A stretch of DNA of 64,000 bases from Nissolia schottii (lineage: Eukaryota; Streptophyta; Magnoliopsida; Fabales; Fabaceae): assembly GCA_003254905.1 (NCBI GenBank), contig QANU01014181.1, positions 107,073-171,072 of the forward strand, written 5' to 3'. Below, one piece after another: positions 26,801 through 38,300 of the stretch (position 1 is the first letter of the stretch; each line of letters starts with the position of its first letter). The notes beneath the pieces were generated by a model that saw nothing but the letters and a program-made list of their open reading frames with translations, made no database searches and was not told the origin of the DNA. A program made the translations under genes and the position numbers.

Positions 26801-28886
26801 TTGTTGCTTCCAAGAGATCAATTGGCCATAACCTTCACCAAGAATTAACAAGAGGGATGTTATTTGAACATCTATTTTCTAGATATTCCAAGGATCACAT
26901 CTTTATTTTTATGAGTAAAAGGCATTTTAAAATTTTCTTTTCGATTTTTTTTTTGGAAATTACAAGATACATAAGAAATTTCAAAACTTATACTGATGTG
27001 AATAAATTAGATTATGACATATAATTCAGTTTGATACCATAATAAATTATAGGGTAAAATTCTCTTTTGATCTCATAGTTATTCTCAATTAATCACTTTA
27101 ATTTCGTGCTTTTAGAAACGTTCAATTTAGTTATTTATTTCTTAAAATGAATTAGTTTTGTCATTTTTTACATTTAACCGCATTTTTTTAATGTGGGTAA
27201 TGTCCTATTCAAATATGATTAAATATAAAAAATAATTAAATTGACTCATTTTAAAAAATGGAGAACTAAATTGAATACTTTTAAATTGAGACGATTGACT
27301 AGATGTAACCATGAAACTAAAAGAGAATTTTACCCAAACTTTTATTTGATTTTTGTCATAATCTCATATTAATATATCTAAAAAAGTCAAAAAATAGTGT
27401 TATTTGAATACATAAAAATATGTAAACACTTTATCATTTCTCACAACATGACGCACAATGTGACATTAGTGATCCCGTCATGCGCGTGAGAAATGTCAAC
27501 TAGCATTTTTGAAAGTAAAAAATACTTACATTTCCTTCATCAAAATTCGATTCTCTATTTGGATTCTCAGTTTTTCTTAAATGCCTTGGCCCCCTCCAAC
27601 TGTATTCTATAACTATGATCTGCATTCATGCTGTTATACATTTTGGCAGGCAAACGCATATATGTGAGTGTGACACCTTACACCTTAGGTTTCATCAGCT
27701 ATCATGTTAGTTTACCAACTATGAACATTGACACATTAATAACACTACTAAACATTCATATTATATATCAGACACAACAATAACCGTATCATTTTGACTC
27801 AATTTTGAGATATTTTTATATATTACCATAATAAAGAATTTCTCTTCAATTTTTTTTTCATGGTTGCACTTTCACTATTTTTAACAGCGGGGTCAATTAA
27901 TTAGCAACGTGACATTTTAATTTGCCGGAAAAAGCTTATGTAAATAAATATGTACAATCTTATGACAATGATGTTTGTACACATAAGTAAGTGTCATCGC
28001 ACAATTCAGCCATACACAAGAGACGAAGTGAATTCTATTGTTATCCAGAAATTTACACAAGAGAAGAGTATGTGGAGTGTGAGGAATCAGTACGTGCATC
28101 TTTCCTTTTGTCTTAAATATCAGTGCAACGAATCTTGACACTACGGTAAAATTGATGTTTTATAATTTGAATGTTATAGATTCAAATCTCTAATATAACA
28201 CTCGGACCGCCCTTTATAAACTATCAATATATTTAGAGCCCATTAGATTATTTATAAGTAATTTGATTCGAGTCGATTTGAGTCGTGAAATAGAGTTCTG
28301 ATGCACATATCATTTCTATTGCAATCAATTTCTATATCCATATAGTGTAGACCCTTCGCCAGCTTTAGACGATTATATTTTTTGTTCTGTAAGAACTTGT
28401 AAGGTCCATGGTACATCGACGCAAAGCTCTTGTCAAAGCCCAATCGTTGCAACTGTGAATCATTTTGATCATGTTTCCTTGCATCATAAAGTACCGTTTC
28501 GCAGAAGGAAAAAAAACAAAAAAATAAGAGTGTCAAATCACTTGAACCAATTTATTATTTCTACTGGTGAATGCAACATTATTTCACATCTTTTCGGCAT
28601 ATGTGATCAATAACCATTCAATTATTAACCTAGGCCTACATGTGATTGGGATATAATTTGGCTCATGTGTCTGCACTCTTATCACAAGTTGATTGATTGC
28701 AATGTGTGTTATGTGCAGAACATTGACTAATGACAGTTTCACATAACTTTTAGTTACAAAAATGTCGCCAAGTAAAAATGGAAAGCCAATAAGAGAATAA
28801 GAAGTGGATAGGAATCATTAATAAATTTTTTTTATACAATTAAAATTACGTGAGAAAATACACTAAATAACACACCTACTAGTACT
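23813..28886. other. Long intergenic region between MSBP and the CLE genes
   Basis: The first few hundred bases should be the MSBP 3' UTR. The rest is AT-rich, with a MITE at 27052-27335. A TATA-like CTATAAATAG at about 26743 lies only 17 bp before the ATG of an 87-codon frame at 26761, too close for a normal promoter. That frame resembles nothing known. A minus-strand frame at 28252-28536 has fairly coding-like composition, but I cannot assign it. Confidence 0.5.
27052..27335. mobile_element. MITE, copy 1 (284 bp)
   Basis: The ends form terminal inverted repeats. The left end reads gggtaaaattctcttttgat, and the right end, read in reverse complement, gggtaaaattctcttttagt; similarity extends to about 29 bp. 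The interior is AT-rich and non-coding. A related element of similar length and end sequence lies at 33740-34032. No clear target-site duplication was seen, so the superfamily is left open. Confidence 0.75.
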
Positions 28887-28894
28887 TATATATT
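28887..28894 (+). promoter_or_regulatory. Possible TATA box of the first CLE gene
   Basis: TATATATT lies about 100 bp upstream of the ATG at 28991. The region is AT-rich, so chance occurrence is possible. Confidence 0.35.
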
Positions 28895-28990
28895 TAACAT
28901 TTTGTTGTAGAAGTTAAGTGTCTTTTCTAGATGTATTATTAAAAACCAATGTATTTCATTCATCCTCATCCTTATCATTATTTTGGAATC

Positions 28991-29203
28991 ATGAGAGTTC
29001 TTAAGTCTCCAGCCTTAACCATCATGTTCTTTCTTTTTATACTACTGGTGATACTCCATCTTTCAAGTTGCAGGCAAATTTCCAAGGAAGAGATTGAAGA
29101 AAGAACAAGAACCAGGTTCACATTTTCACTCCCTAAGGTCAGTGGATTTCATATTGTTGCACATAAAACTACTCCAGGAGGACCAAATCCACTTCACAAT
29201 TGA
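28991..29203 (+). CDS. CLE-type secreted signalling peptide precursor (1)
   Basis: An intronless frame of 70 aa. Residues 1-28 form a signal peptide: a short basic start (MRVLK), a long hydrophobic core (about residues 8-24), then a small-residue/Cys region. A variable charged stretch follows (KEEIEERTRTR). The protein ends exactly with the 12-residue CLE motif KTTPGGPNPLHN, with no extension. CLE peptides are cut out, hydroxylated on proline, and perceived by leucine-rich-repeat receptor kinases in meristem, vascular or nodule control. K at motif position 1 and T at position 3 depart from the usual R and V/P-like residues. The ATG at 28991 was chosen over an in-frame ATG at 28949 because it gives a standard signal peptide. 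The specific CLE subgroup cannot be assigned. Confidence 0.82.
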   Translation: MRVLKSPALTIMFFLFILLVILHLSSCRQISKEEIEERTRTRFTFSLPKVSGFHIVAHKTTPGGPNPLHN

Positions 29204-31804
29204 GTGAACAAAGAAAAAGGAACAAAGGTATCAATCATGGAGTTTCTAGCGAAAGGTAGATCTTGAACTAGAAAGGCATAGGAACTAGGAAATTTTTCTT
29301 TTGTGGTGGAATCAATACCTTAGGTACTGCTTCATTTTTCATCATAAAGGGATTGTCATTATTTCCTTTGATGTTATGCAGAATAAAGGATACATTTTAC
29401 ATAAATACTTGAAAAGTGATTTGTACTTTTGAGGTTCATTAATATGGCATAATAATATAATGGAAAAAAAATTCTTATGTTGATTATATTTCTCACTAGC
29501 ATATGTTTTCTTGTTAGTATTTTTCACCTGTATCTTTGCCAAATTCATACTGAATATTGAAGAAGATTTCACAACTTGTACAAGTTCAATTGTTTTACTT
29601 TTCCTCAATTTCTTGACTGCTGCAATAGTTGAGGTTATCCAAACAAGAGATACACTTGGAATTATCAAACAGGGCAGTTCCAAGTGCTTGGAGTAAAGAA
29701 AATCTTGAGATTGTAAGCAAATGACAAAATCTGCACATCTGAGTTCTAACCATGATTTCAACCATCAACTTTTCCTTTTGTGAGTCTACCAAAACTTGGT
29801 TGGATTAAGTTATTTAGCATTTGTTTACTTTAAATAAGGTCTCAAGTCGAATCTTATGGATGAAAAACCAACAGTGAGAGAGCTTTTACTCATAGTAGGC
29901 CGGCCTAACTCGAATTAGATTAAGTGGAGTTTAGTTGACTTCAAATACTGATGACTTCAATTAAAAAAAAAATAGTCACGCGCACAGTTCTCTTTCTCAA
30001 GGACGTATGACCACATTTAGTCCTAAAGACAAGACAGAGTGACAGAGACAAGGAAAATTCCCTCCAGCCTCAATTTTGCTTCCCCCCAAGCCAAAAAAAA
30101 ATTGCCTCCTTTATCTCAACTTCAATAAAATACAAAATACATAAATTTTTTGTTCCCTTGTTTTTGTCCCTGTTACCAATCGCATCCTATGTGTCCTTAT
30201 TTAATCCATCCTCGAAGTGAATCATCATCTTAACTAATTGATGACGCTAACTCAAAAAATTAAATGAAGTAATTAAATTAACTAAAGGCCTTGACACAAT
30301 TTGATCTGCAAGGTCAAAAGAAGTGAAATTAATTATCTATTGACTAGGAAAATTAGCTAAAAAAAAAAACCCAGATAAAAAAACAATAGACAAGTTCTGA
30401 GGAATTCTTCAAATGTTGGAAAGTAACATTTGGTTCTCTACATTCAATCTGTGTTACAAATGATTTACTCCTAACCAAATTTGTAAACTAATATATGCTA
30501 CTTTTTGTGAGTGAAGAATATATATTAAAAAAATAGTGAGAAAAGTTAGCTAACCTATACTAGAGACATTGGTGTGACTCTAAATTTGGATTTTACTTTA
30601 GACTTTAGACTATGCTTTGCGTATTGAAGAATTGAAAGTTGAAACCATTACTATATTTATACTTGGTATGTTCAAAAAATTGCAACATTTTCAACTGATG
30701 AGGACGATTTTCTTTTGTAGTGTTCTATTTGTTTAAGTAAATTACGTGCAAAATTGGTTAAATCAATGGCATAAAGTAAGCAACAAGAGCAAAGAATGTC
30801 AAAAAATTTTGGTTTAATTACTATTTTTTTCTAAATGAACATCGATGTCACTTTCTGTTTTGTTTAATGGAGCAGCTTGCGTGCTAGCAGACATTTTATT
30901 TTAGAATGTGTAATTATTATTTATTGGTATGTAATATTTATCTTAAACAGTGAAATATATATGGCATGAGAATTTTAACCTTAACTTACTTGAATTTTTT
31001 TAACATGGTAGCTAGATTTGGATTATTCATTATTTTCATAACTTAGACAAAGGTGAAAGTTCCAACAAACTTGTGACAGTAATCATTAATCAAGTCTGTT
31101 TTTGAATAAACTCCCATATGGAAAGCATTAAGGATTAAACATGATTTTGCAAGCACTTTATTATTTTTATAATTTAAACTATTAAATCAAGGCTGATAAG
31201 ACTTTGATACTATGGTAAAAATGAACTATTTCAAAAATTTATACTGTTAGGTGGTATTTTTTTAAGGGTATTATTAGAAGATTTTATAAGGTGATTTTAT
31301 ATTTAATATCAACTCTATAAACATTCAATTATGATCTTATGGAATCTAAAAGTGGTTGGTCACATTAAAAGTAGACTGCGACTTGATAAATTTTACATGT
31401 AATTTAAAGAATTAAAATTTTAAAGTCACTATTTTAGAAAGAATTTTATCTAACCATCATTCCTGAGCCGAAATTAAGTGAGCAATTATTGAAATAATAA
31501 TAAAAATTGTCATTGAAAAGGAGAGGCAACTTCAACAAATTAAATTTTTGACATTTGGTGACATATATATTGGTCATATGCAATTAATGTGCCAGCCACA
31601 AACCATATACTATATCTTGGTTTTTTAATTATTGAAGTATATTAATATGTTAATTAAACTTGATCAATATTCTTCCATGACTGTTGTAGTCTCTTACTTC
31701 TTAGACTAAACAACTTAGACTTAAAAAACACTTGCCACCATATTTATTCATAGACACAATTAATATCTCTCATCACTTCATTTCTACCTCCTTTCATCAC
31801 AATT
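29204..31804. other. Intergenic region between the two CLE genes
   Basis: AT-rich DNA without a supported gene. Frames at 29342-29792 on both strands overlap one another and are rich in Phe, Ile, Lys and Leu, as expected by chance. No third CLE motif was found on either strand. Confidence 0.5.
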
Positions 31805-32083
31805 ATGAGAACTCCAAAATCCTTGATCCTTTTTCTTCCTCTCATCATTCTGTTATCAGTAATATTGCAAAGTTCATCAGCATCTAGATTAGTCAACCAT
31901 GGCAACCATAATATGCATGTTGTTGACTCACAAAAGATATCAGGAATCAAGCATTCTTCAATGTTTAAGCAGAGTTATCCAGCAATTGTCTCCTCTTTGA
32001 ACTCTAGGAAGAACAAATTCAAGCAGGTTCATGCAGTTTCTCACCGGATTGTTCCTTCTGGACCAAACCATCTTCATAATTGA
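31805..32083 (+). CDS. CLE-type secreted signalling peptide precursor (2)
   Basis: An intronless frame of 92 aa, about 2.6 kb after the first CLE gene and on the same strand. It opens with MRTPKS and a hydrophobic core to about residue 22 (LILFLPLIILLSVIL), ending in SSSAS, a good signal-peptidase site. The middle is variable and rich in His, Ser and Lys. The last 12 residues, RIVPSGPNHLHN, are a CLE motif with R1, P4, G6, P7, N8, L10, H11 and N12 in place. Position 9, normally proline, is histidine. Both genes start with the same MRxxKS pattern, suggesting tandem duplication followed by strong divergence of the middle region. Confidence 0.85.
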   Translation: MRTPKSLILFLPLIILLSVILQSSSASRLVNHGNHNMHVVDSQKISGIKHSSMFKQSYPAIVSSLNSRKNKFKQVHAVSHRIVPSGPNHLHN

Positions 32084-33139
32084 ATGATCAAATAAAGGAA
32101 GATTATTCAATCTCTTTTGCTTTTCACTTCCATGGAAGATACATAAAGAGATTATGTGATGTATACAAATACTTGTTCTGTTTTGTAGCGTGCATAGAGA
32201 AAGAGTTCATGTTGTGTTCAATCATGCATCATATGCTATTTTGTGATTGTTATTTTTTCATTTCCAAGAGTTCAATGATAATAGTAGATATGCAATTACT
32301 AGATGCTTTAATATTCAGGTTTCATGTTCAAAAGCACTTGCCAATAATACTATTTATCTTATCCTTCTTGCTAAAAAAGCTCTTTTGTAGTTCGGCATTG
32401 GAACCCCATGCACCAAAAAAAAAGTCAACAAGTTATGTGAATTTGTCTCCTAATCCTTTTTCTTTTTGTAATTTTTTTTTGTCTATGATATAGACAAATT
32501 TTTATTCTTCCTTTATCAAAATTATTAATAATTGAAGTCTGTTAAATTTCACTTATTTTAATTTGAGTTGGCAGATCCATTATAAGAGTAAAATTCTTTT
32601 AATGCTATAGACAAATTGTCTTCTTAAAATTTTAACCGATGTCTTAAAGACTAATCATTAACTTATCACTATTTGCATGGACAATTTAACAAATGTATAT
32701 AACTCCATCCAAATTCAAACGATTTTCATGCTAACATTTTTGGTTTTGCTACACTTCATTTGTAACACTCATGAGAAAAATGTGTGCTAACAGAATTCTG
32801 TATGTACGTACTTAAAGGTAAGGAATCTACCATACAAAAAGGTAAATTGCGATGACCCTAAGTTATGGCCTAGTGTGACACATTAAACCATTGACCTAAG
32901 ATTAATTATGAAAACAACTAATTTAGTAGCGGCCTGAAGAAGAAGAGATTATTCCACCTTATGAGCCTTTTAATGAATAATTAAAACAAGCACTTTAATT
33001 TTCGAATCTACCATGAGATAGCTATTCCCATGAGTCACCCTTACTTCAATAAATAGTGAATTGCGAAGACCAAAACCTAAAAATTATTAATTATGTAGTC
33101 AATTTACAATTGACACAGTAATATTGAGTGTACAATTTT

Positions 33140-33525
33140 TTATATATATACATGTACAAATTTTTTTGTAGATACATACACAAACTTTTTTAAATACATA
33201 ATCGAATCAAACCAGATTTGTAATGTATTAAATAGCAAAAGTAATTGTTGAGCTCTTCATTTCCTTACTCACATTCTAAGCCGCGAGCTCACTCTTTACC
33301 ATGCACAAACATTTTAAAGCATATGTACAAACTTTTGAACTGACGTACATATACTTTTCAACAACCATAAACAAAAAAAAAACATATGAAGGAAACATAA
33401 ATGAAAATAAAGATGAAGAAGAAAAGTTTTGTGCTCACATGCACACTTTTAAACAAGAATGCAAAAGTTTTTTTATACATATGCACAAACTTTCTTACAC
33501 ATATGCACATACTTTTGAAAAACCA
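33140..33525 (+). repeat. Array of decayed acatatgcacaaactttt-like units
   Basis: At least eight imperfect occurrences of a motif near ACATATGCACAAACTTTT begin at about 33149, 33172, 33299, 33320, 33344, 33437, 33476 and 33498. Neighbouring units are often 20-25 bp apart. A short frame (33301-33540) runs through them but looks like a by-product of the repeat. Confidence 0.5.
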
Positions 33526-33739
33526 AAACAAGAAATATGATGCAAACAAAAATAAAAACTCTTAGATTCATAAAGAATAAAATGAAAAAGGAAAAAAATT
33601 GATGGGAGATTGGGGAAGAAGAGAAAAAAAAAAGAATAAGAAGAAAAAAAAAGAAACGTATATTAAGGAGAGTGAGTTGTGCAACAGTTAGACAGATTTT
33701 GTGTTATACACATGACATTTTTCTTTCTTATAATTAACC

Positions 33740-34032
33740 GGGTAAAACCCTTTTTTTTCCCATAATAATCACTTTAGTCTCATATTTTTGGAAGCTTTCA
33801 ATTTAATCATTTATTTCTTAAAATGATTAAGTTTGATCCTTTTTTATAATTAACTGCACTTTAAATATGAATAATGTCACTGTTCAAATATAGTTGAATG
33901 TAAAAACGATCAAACTAACTCATTTTTAAAATTAGAGAACCAAATTGAACACTTTAAAAAAAAACTTTAAAAAGTATGTGACCAAAGTGATTAATTCAAT
34001 ATAATTATAGGACCAAAAGAGGGTTTTATCCC
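33740..34032. mobile_element. MITE, copy 2 (293 bp)
   Basis: Terminal inverted repeats: the left end is gggtaaaaccctttttttt and the right end, in reverse complement, gggataaaaccctcttttgg. The interior shares order and phrases with the element at 27052-27335, for example cacttta-t followed by ttatttcttaaaatga and later gagaaccaaattgaa. The two are independent, diverged insertions of one family. Confidence 0.7.
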
Positions 34033-35268
34033 AATCAGTATTAGTAGTACGTTTAATACATTGTTTGCATAATAAAATTGTTATTTGGACCTCTCAAAAT
34101 GTTAGACACTTTTTCATCCCTTTCACTAATCCTCTTGTAGTAGCCGAGCTCATACACGAAGTGGTAAATTATTAGCCACAAAATATTTTTTATTCTCATA
34201 GATGATAATCGAACCACTAACCGCATAATTAAGAGACAAGATGAGTTATTACAACAATATACCTAGTGGTTATGAGTTTTTTTTTTCCAAATCGAAGTGA
34301 CAAGGTAATGAATCGTGATAATAAAGTCACCCTACCACTTACAATATCTCGTGCCTATGAGTCATACATTATCTGAATTCATTGTATTTTAGATATCATA
34401 TCAACTCATTATATTTATATACTTATCATTAAATAAGATTTTTATGGACTGTAAATCTTATTAAAATCTCATCCAATAATAAATAATAATGAGTTTGCAT
34501 GATGTTTCAAATACGAAAAATACAAATGTAATTTCTCACCACTTTAAGTGACTCATTAATTAGTCAAAGAGAAAAGTTTACTATCCATAGCTCTTATTTA
34601 AAGACATTAAATTTATCTTTTTACTTCCCACGCCATTACCTTAGCCAAATAGTAAATGAAGAGAGGTAGAAAAGAAAAGAAAAGAAAAACAAAACTGAAA
34701 AAATGAAGTGAAAATACCACAAAGCCCATAGATAGCAGTTAAACAACAAAGCAGGATTGGTGCAAGAAAAAAGGGGGCTATGCTCGGAAGAAAAACGTGA
34801 AGAAGCCAGTGAGTAAAGGGACACAAAGGTCTTTTCACAGCCCCTAAATCCAGTGGCAACTTGCTCAACATAAGTACAGATACCTGATGTAACAAAAGAA
34901 ACAAGTCAAGGGAAGAAAAAAAAAAGCATCACAAGTTCCAACCAAAGAAAAAAAACAGAGCTAAGTGGAAAAAACCAGTGAAGTGAAAGAGAAGAAGAGA
35001 TCACAATGTAAAGTGGTGTTGTACGGTGAAAGCAGCAGACTCAGAAACACACAGGTATGTTGTAATGTGTAACACAACACAATGGAAGCACCCAAACATA
35101 GCAAAAAAAAAAAAAGGGAGGAAAAAAAATGAAATTTTTATTGAGAAACCACGTGGCCATGCAAAGTTTCTTCTTTTCTTTTATAGTTTTTGTGTGAATG
35201 CAAACCCCATTTTCTTTTCTCATTCGGTGTGGTAGGTACTTAATACACTAATAGTCTTATGGTAGTGG

Positions 35269-35287
35269 CACACACACACACACACAC
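35269..35287. repeat. (CA)n microsatellite
   Basis: A perfect run of CA units about 110 bp before the MBD13-like start codon, probably in the 5' UTR or core promoter. Confidence 0.9.
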
Positions 35288-35394
35288 TCTATACACAGAA
35301 AACGAGACAGAGAAAAAGAAAAAAACCGAACACACATAACTCACACACATTAAGGGGTGTCACATGTTTATTGAGGATTAGAGGCAGAGAAAGG

Positions 35395-38300
35395 ATGATG
35401 GAGGAGGACCCTCTTGGCTCCGATGAGAAGCTGCCACAAGGTTGGACTGTGGAAGTTAAAGTGAGGAAGAATGGTAAGAGGGACAAGGTAAAAAAAAAAA
35501 AATGGATTTTTTATTTTTTTGAGGTTAATTTTGACCCAACCCCACCAATAATCTTACTTCTGTTTCTGACCTCTTGAGGGTATTTTGGTTTTTTCAAAAT
35601 GATATTTTTTTTTGACTTGGCTTGCCCCTGTTGGTTCTGTTTTTGGGCTATTGGAACTGAAAATTTGAGACTTGTGTGTCTCACACTGGGAAATGTTGTT
35701 GTGTGGTATGTGTTTTTATTTATCTCTTGTTGTTCTGAGAAATTGAGGTTGCAATCTCTGGTGAATTCCTTAAATATGTGACGAGTTTTCAAGGAGGGGT
35801 TTTGGAGCTGGAGTGAATGTGGTCAATTTTCAGGTTAAGGAAGATTTTGTTTTTTTGAGGAAAAAAATGTGATATGCTTGACATTTGGGATTTAATCTGT
35901 GTTTTGCATGTTATCTATGGACCCTTTTTGGAAATGGCTGTTTCTTTGTTGAAGGTTTAAGATGGACACAGGATTTGGCTGTGCTTTTATGTGATCATAA
36001 GTGGGTCAAGATAAAAAAAGGGATCTTTTGATAAGTGGGAAGAGAATTTCAGGTCCCAATTGGGGTTAGTATCCTTTTGAAGTGTTCTGCATGTTTGTGG
36101 TTGAAATTAGAATGAATTTGGGCACAATGTAGTGTGGTTCTTGAAGCAGTATCGTGAAAGAAGTTTTAAGGGTTTTATAGATTTGTGGATAATGTAGTGA
36201 GCAGTTATAAATGAAGCCAGACACAATGAAATGGAATGGGTAGGGGAAAGAATGGGAAAGTTTTTTCCTGCCGAACTTTAATATTCCTGTTGTTCGTAAA
36301 TTACTTGTCATTATTGGCAGATTCTTTTCTCACAAAAAAAGGTTGATGAATGCCATATTTGGGGTCTGTTTTATTTCATTTTATTACGCAGTCACTTTTC
36401 AGAAACAAGGACCAATCCGCTTCTGGAATGCGGGAGCATTGCTATTTCCAAGTTCAATTATGGACATTCTTTGTTTGATTCTTTAATGTCTCTATCCTTA
36501 TTTTACTTGATTTGAAATGCAGATGCATTTCCTTCCAATTTAGCATCTTTTACTGGCTAATCATTTTTGGCAAAACCTGTATGTTTAAGCCTTTACCTTT
36601 CTTCGACTTCAATCATTGCTCAGCAACAATTTTATTCTGTTTCACTGTTCCTGGAAGATATATTGATATGCAGTCATAAAAAATCTTTATCTAAGATGAT
36701 TCAACTTGAATCTTATATTTGTTGCAGTATTACTTTTCCCCATCAAGTGGACTGAAATTCAATTCCAAGGTAGAGGTTTTTCGGCATCTTGAAAGTGCAC
36801 AGAACAAAGTCAGCATCCGGAGAGTTGCGGACAATGTACGTAAACAAAATTGCTTTTGATTGCATTGTTTATGTTTAACATGCATCTGGTTGTTTTGGCT
36901 TATGTGGTAAAACCTTGGTTGTTCAAGCAATCTAGGTTGTAGTTGAGAAAGGTGTTGCAGAAGGATTGCCACCGGGATGGATGAAAAAGACCAGAGTCAC
37001 AACAAAGGGAGATACAATTAGAAGAGATTCGGTAAACAATACCTTGCCACTTTCTATTGAGTACTGTATTAATACATTCATACAAAATGCTTCTCAAATA
37101 ATCCTAAGTTTCTCTAAATGAACAATTTTAAAATTTGTATCTGTTGGTGGTTGAATGAATAGCTTTTATGGATGTCAAAATCTCACTCGAAGGTTCTAAT
37201 TTCGTGCATCTGAACCAGATCCGCAAACTTGATTAATATAAATCAACGAGACCAACTTGATGCATACTTGATCTAAATCCTCCTTAATGTGCGAGTGCTG
37301 CTATTAGCATCTCAAATAATTCCCTTGGTAGTGTTTTATAAAACTGTTTGCAACTGATCTTATGGCCTGCAAAATTCAAGCCCAATGTTTCATTTTTCGG
37401 TTGCTTCACAAATGGAGTGATAGTTGAGTTCAATGTGCCTTGTCCTGACATATTAAGCTTTTGCTTAAGACTGTGCCAGCTTCTTTGAAAGCCATGAAAG
37501 CTCTTCAAAATCAATTGAACAACAGTAGCCTGTAATACTCTTCATATGATCCTCACATCATCCAAAATAACTATAATAAATGGCAACTAGTTTTGGAATT
37601 TCACGTCTTCCATACTTTATGCCGTCCTAAGTAGTGCCTCCGGTAACCGATGTGGATTAGCCTCCTCTCATGTTAGTTTTGAACATGACATGGTAATGTT
37701 TAGAGATAGACACAAGCACTTCAGTTGGACCCCACCGAATTTAAGTGTTTATGTCTATCTCTCCCTTATTCCTTAGCTCTCCCTTTGCCGCCTTAAAATG
37801 AAGACGGCTTGGATTAGTCATGAATCTAGACAATGATCTTGCTGCAAGTACCTTACATTGTAGCCGAGAGATAAGAAGTTATGAGCTCGGCATATAAAAT
37901 GTAGAAATTGCCTCATTCTTTACAATAACTCTTCTTGAATTTCTGCCCCGCACGTATCTTCTTTTTTTTTTCCCCACTTGTAATAACGCAGTAACTTGTT
38001 ACAAGTTCTATAGTCTATTAGCACACTTAACTAGAAGCTTTACTAGTCAATTGCTTCTGGATATAGCAGTGAATGACTCTGACTCAAGTTTGAGTTACAT
38101 GTGACTCATTTGACTCAATTAATGTGATAAATTAACTTTGACTGAACTGCAACTCTGACTGCACATTGACCTTAAAACACTATTTAAGCTTACATATTCC
38201 TGATTCGTGCTACTACATCATGCAAGCACTTAAGAGTAGGAGGATCCAGATCTCTGTTTGTGCTGTTTATGCTTTCAAAGCTATTGCCGGAGACCTATCC

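Larger units (their letters stand above)
32084..35394. other. Intergenic region upstream of the MBD13-like gene
   Basis: The left part should be the second CLE 3' UTR; the 137-codon frame at 32080-32493 is low-complexity and considered chance. The middle holds an array of decayed repeat units (33140-33525) and a MITE (33740-34032). The right end (about 34900-35394) is purine-rich, with a CA microsatellite at 35269-35287, and is likely promoter and 5' UTR of the MBD gene. Confidence 0.5.

Noticed and set aside
26761-27024. 87-codon frame after a TATA-like box
   Set aside because: The TATA-like site is only 17 bp before the ATG, the product is low-complexity, and it resembles nothing known.
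28252-28536. Minus-strand 94-codon frame with fairly coding-like content
   Set aside because: No family recognised, no promoter, no supporting splice structure, and the start lies in a low-complexity run.
29342-29792. Overlapping 61-139 codon frames on both strands
   Set aside because: Low-complexity, overlapping on opposite strands, no recognisable domain; expected by chance in AT-rich DNA.
32080-32493. 137-codon frame after the second CLE gene
   Set aside because: It overlaps the CLE stop codon by a few bases and is rich in Phe, Cys, Ile and Leu, as expected from AT-rich 3' UTR.
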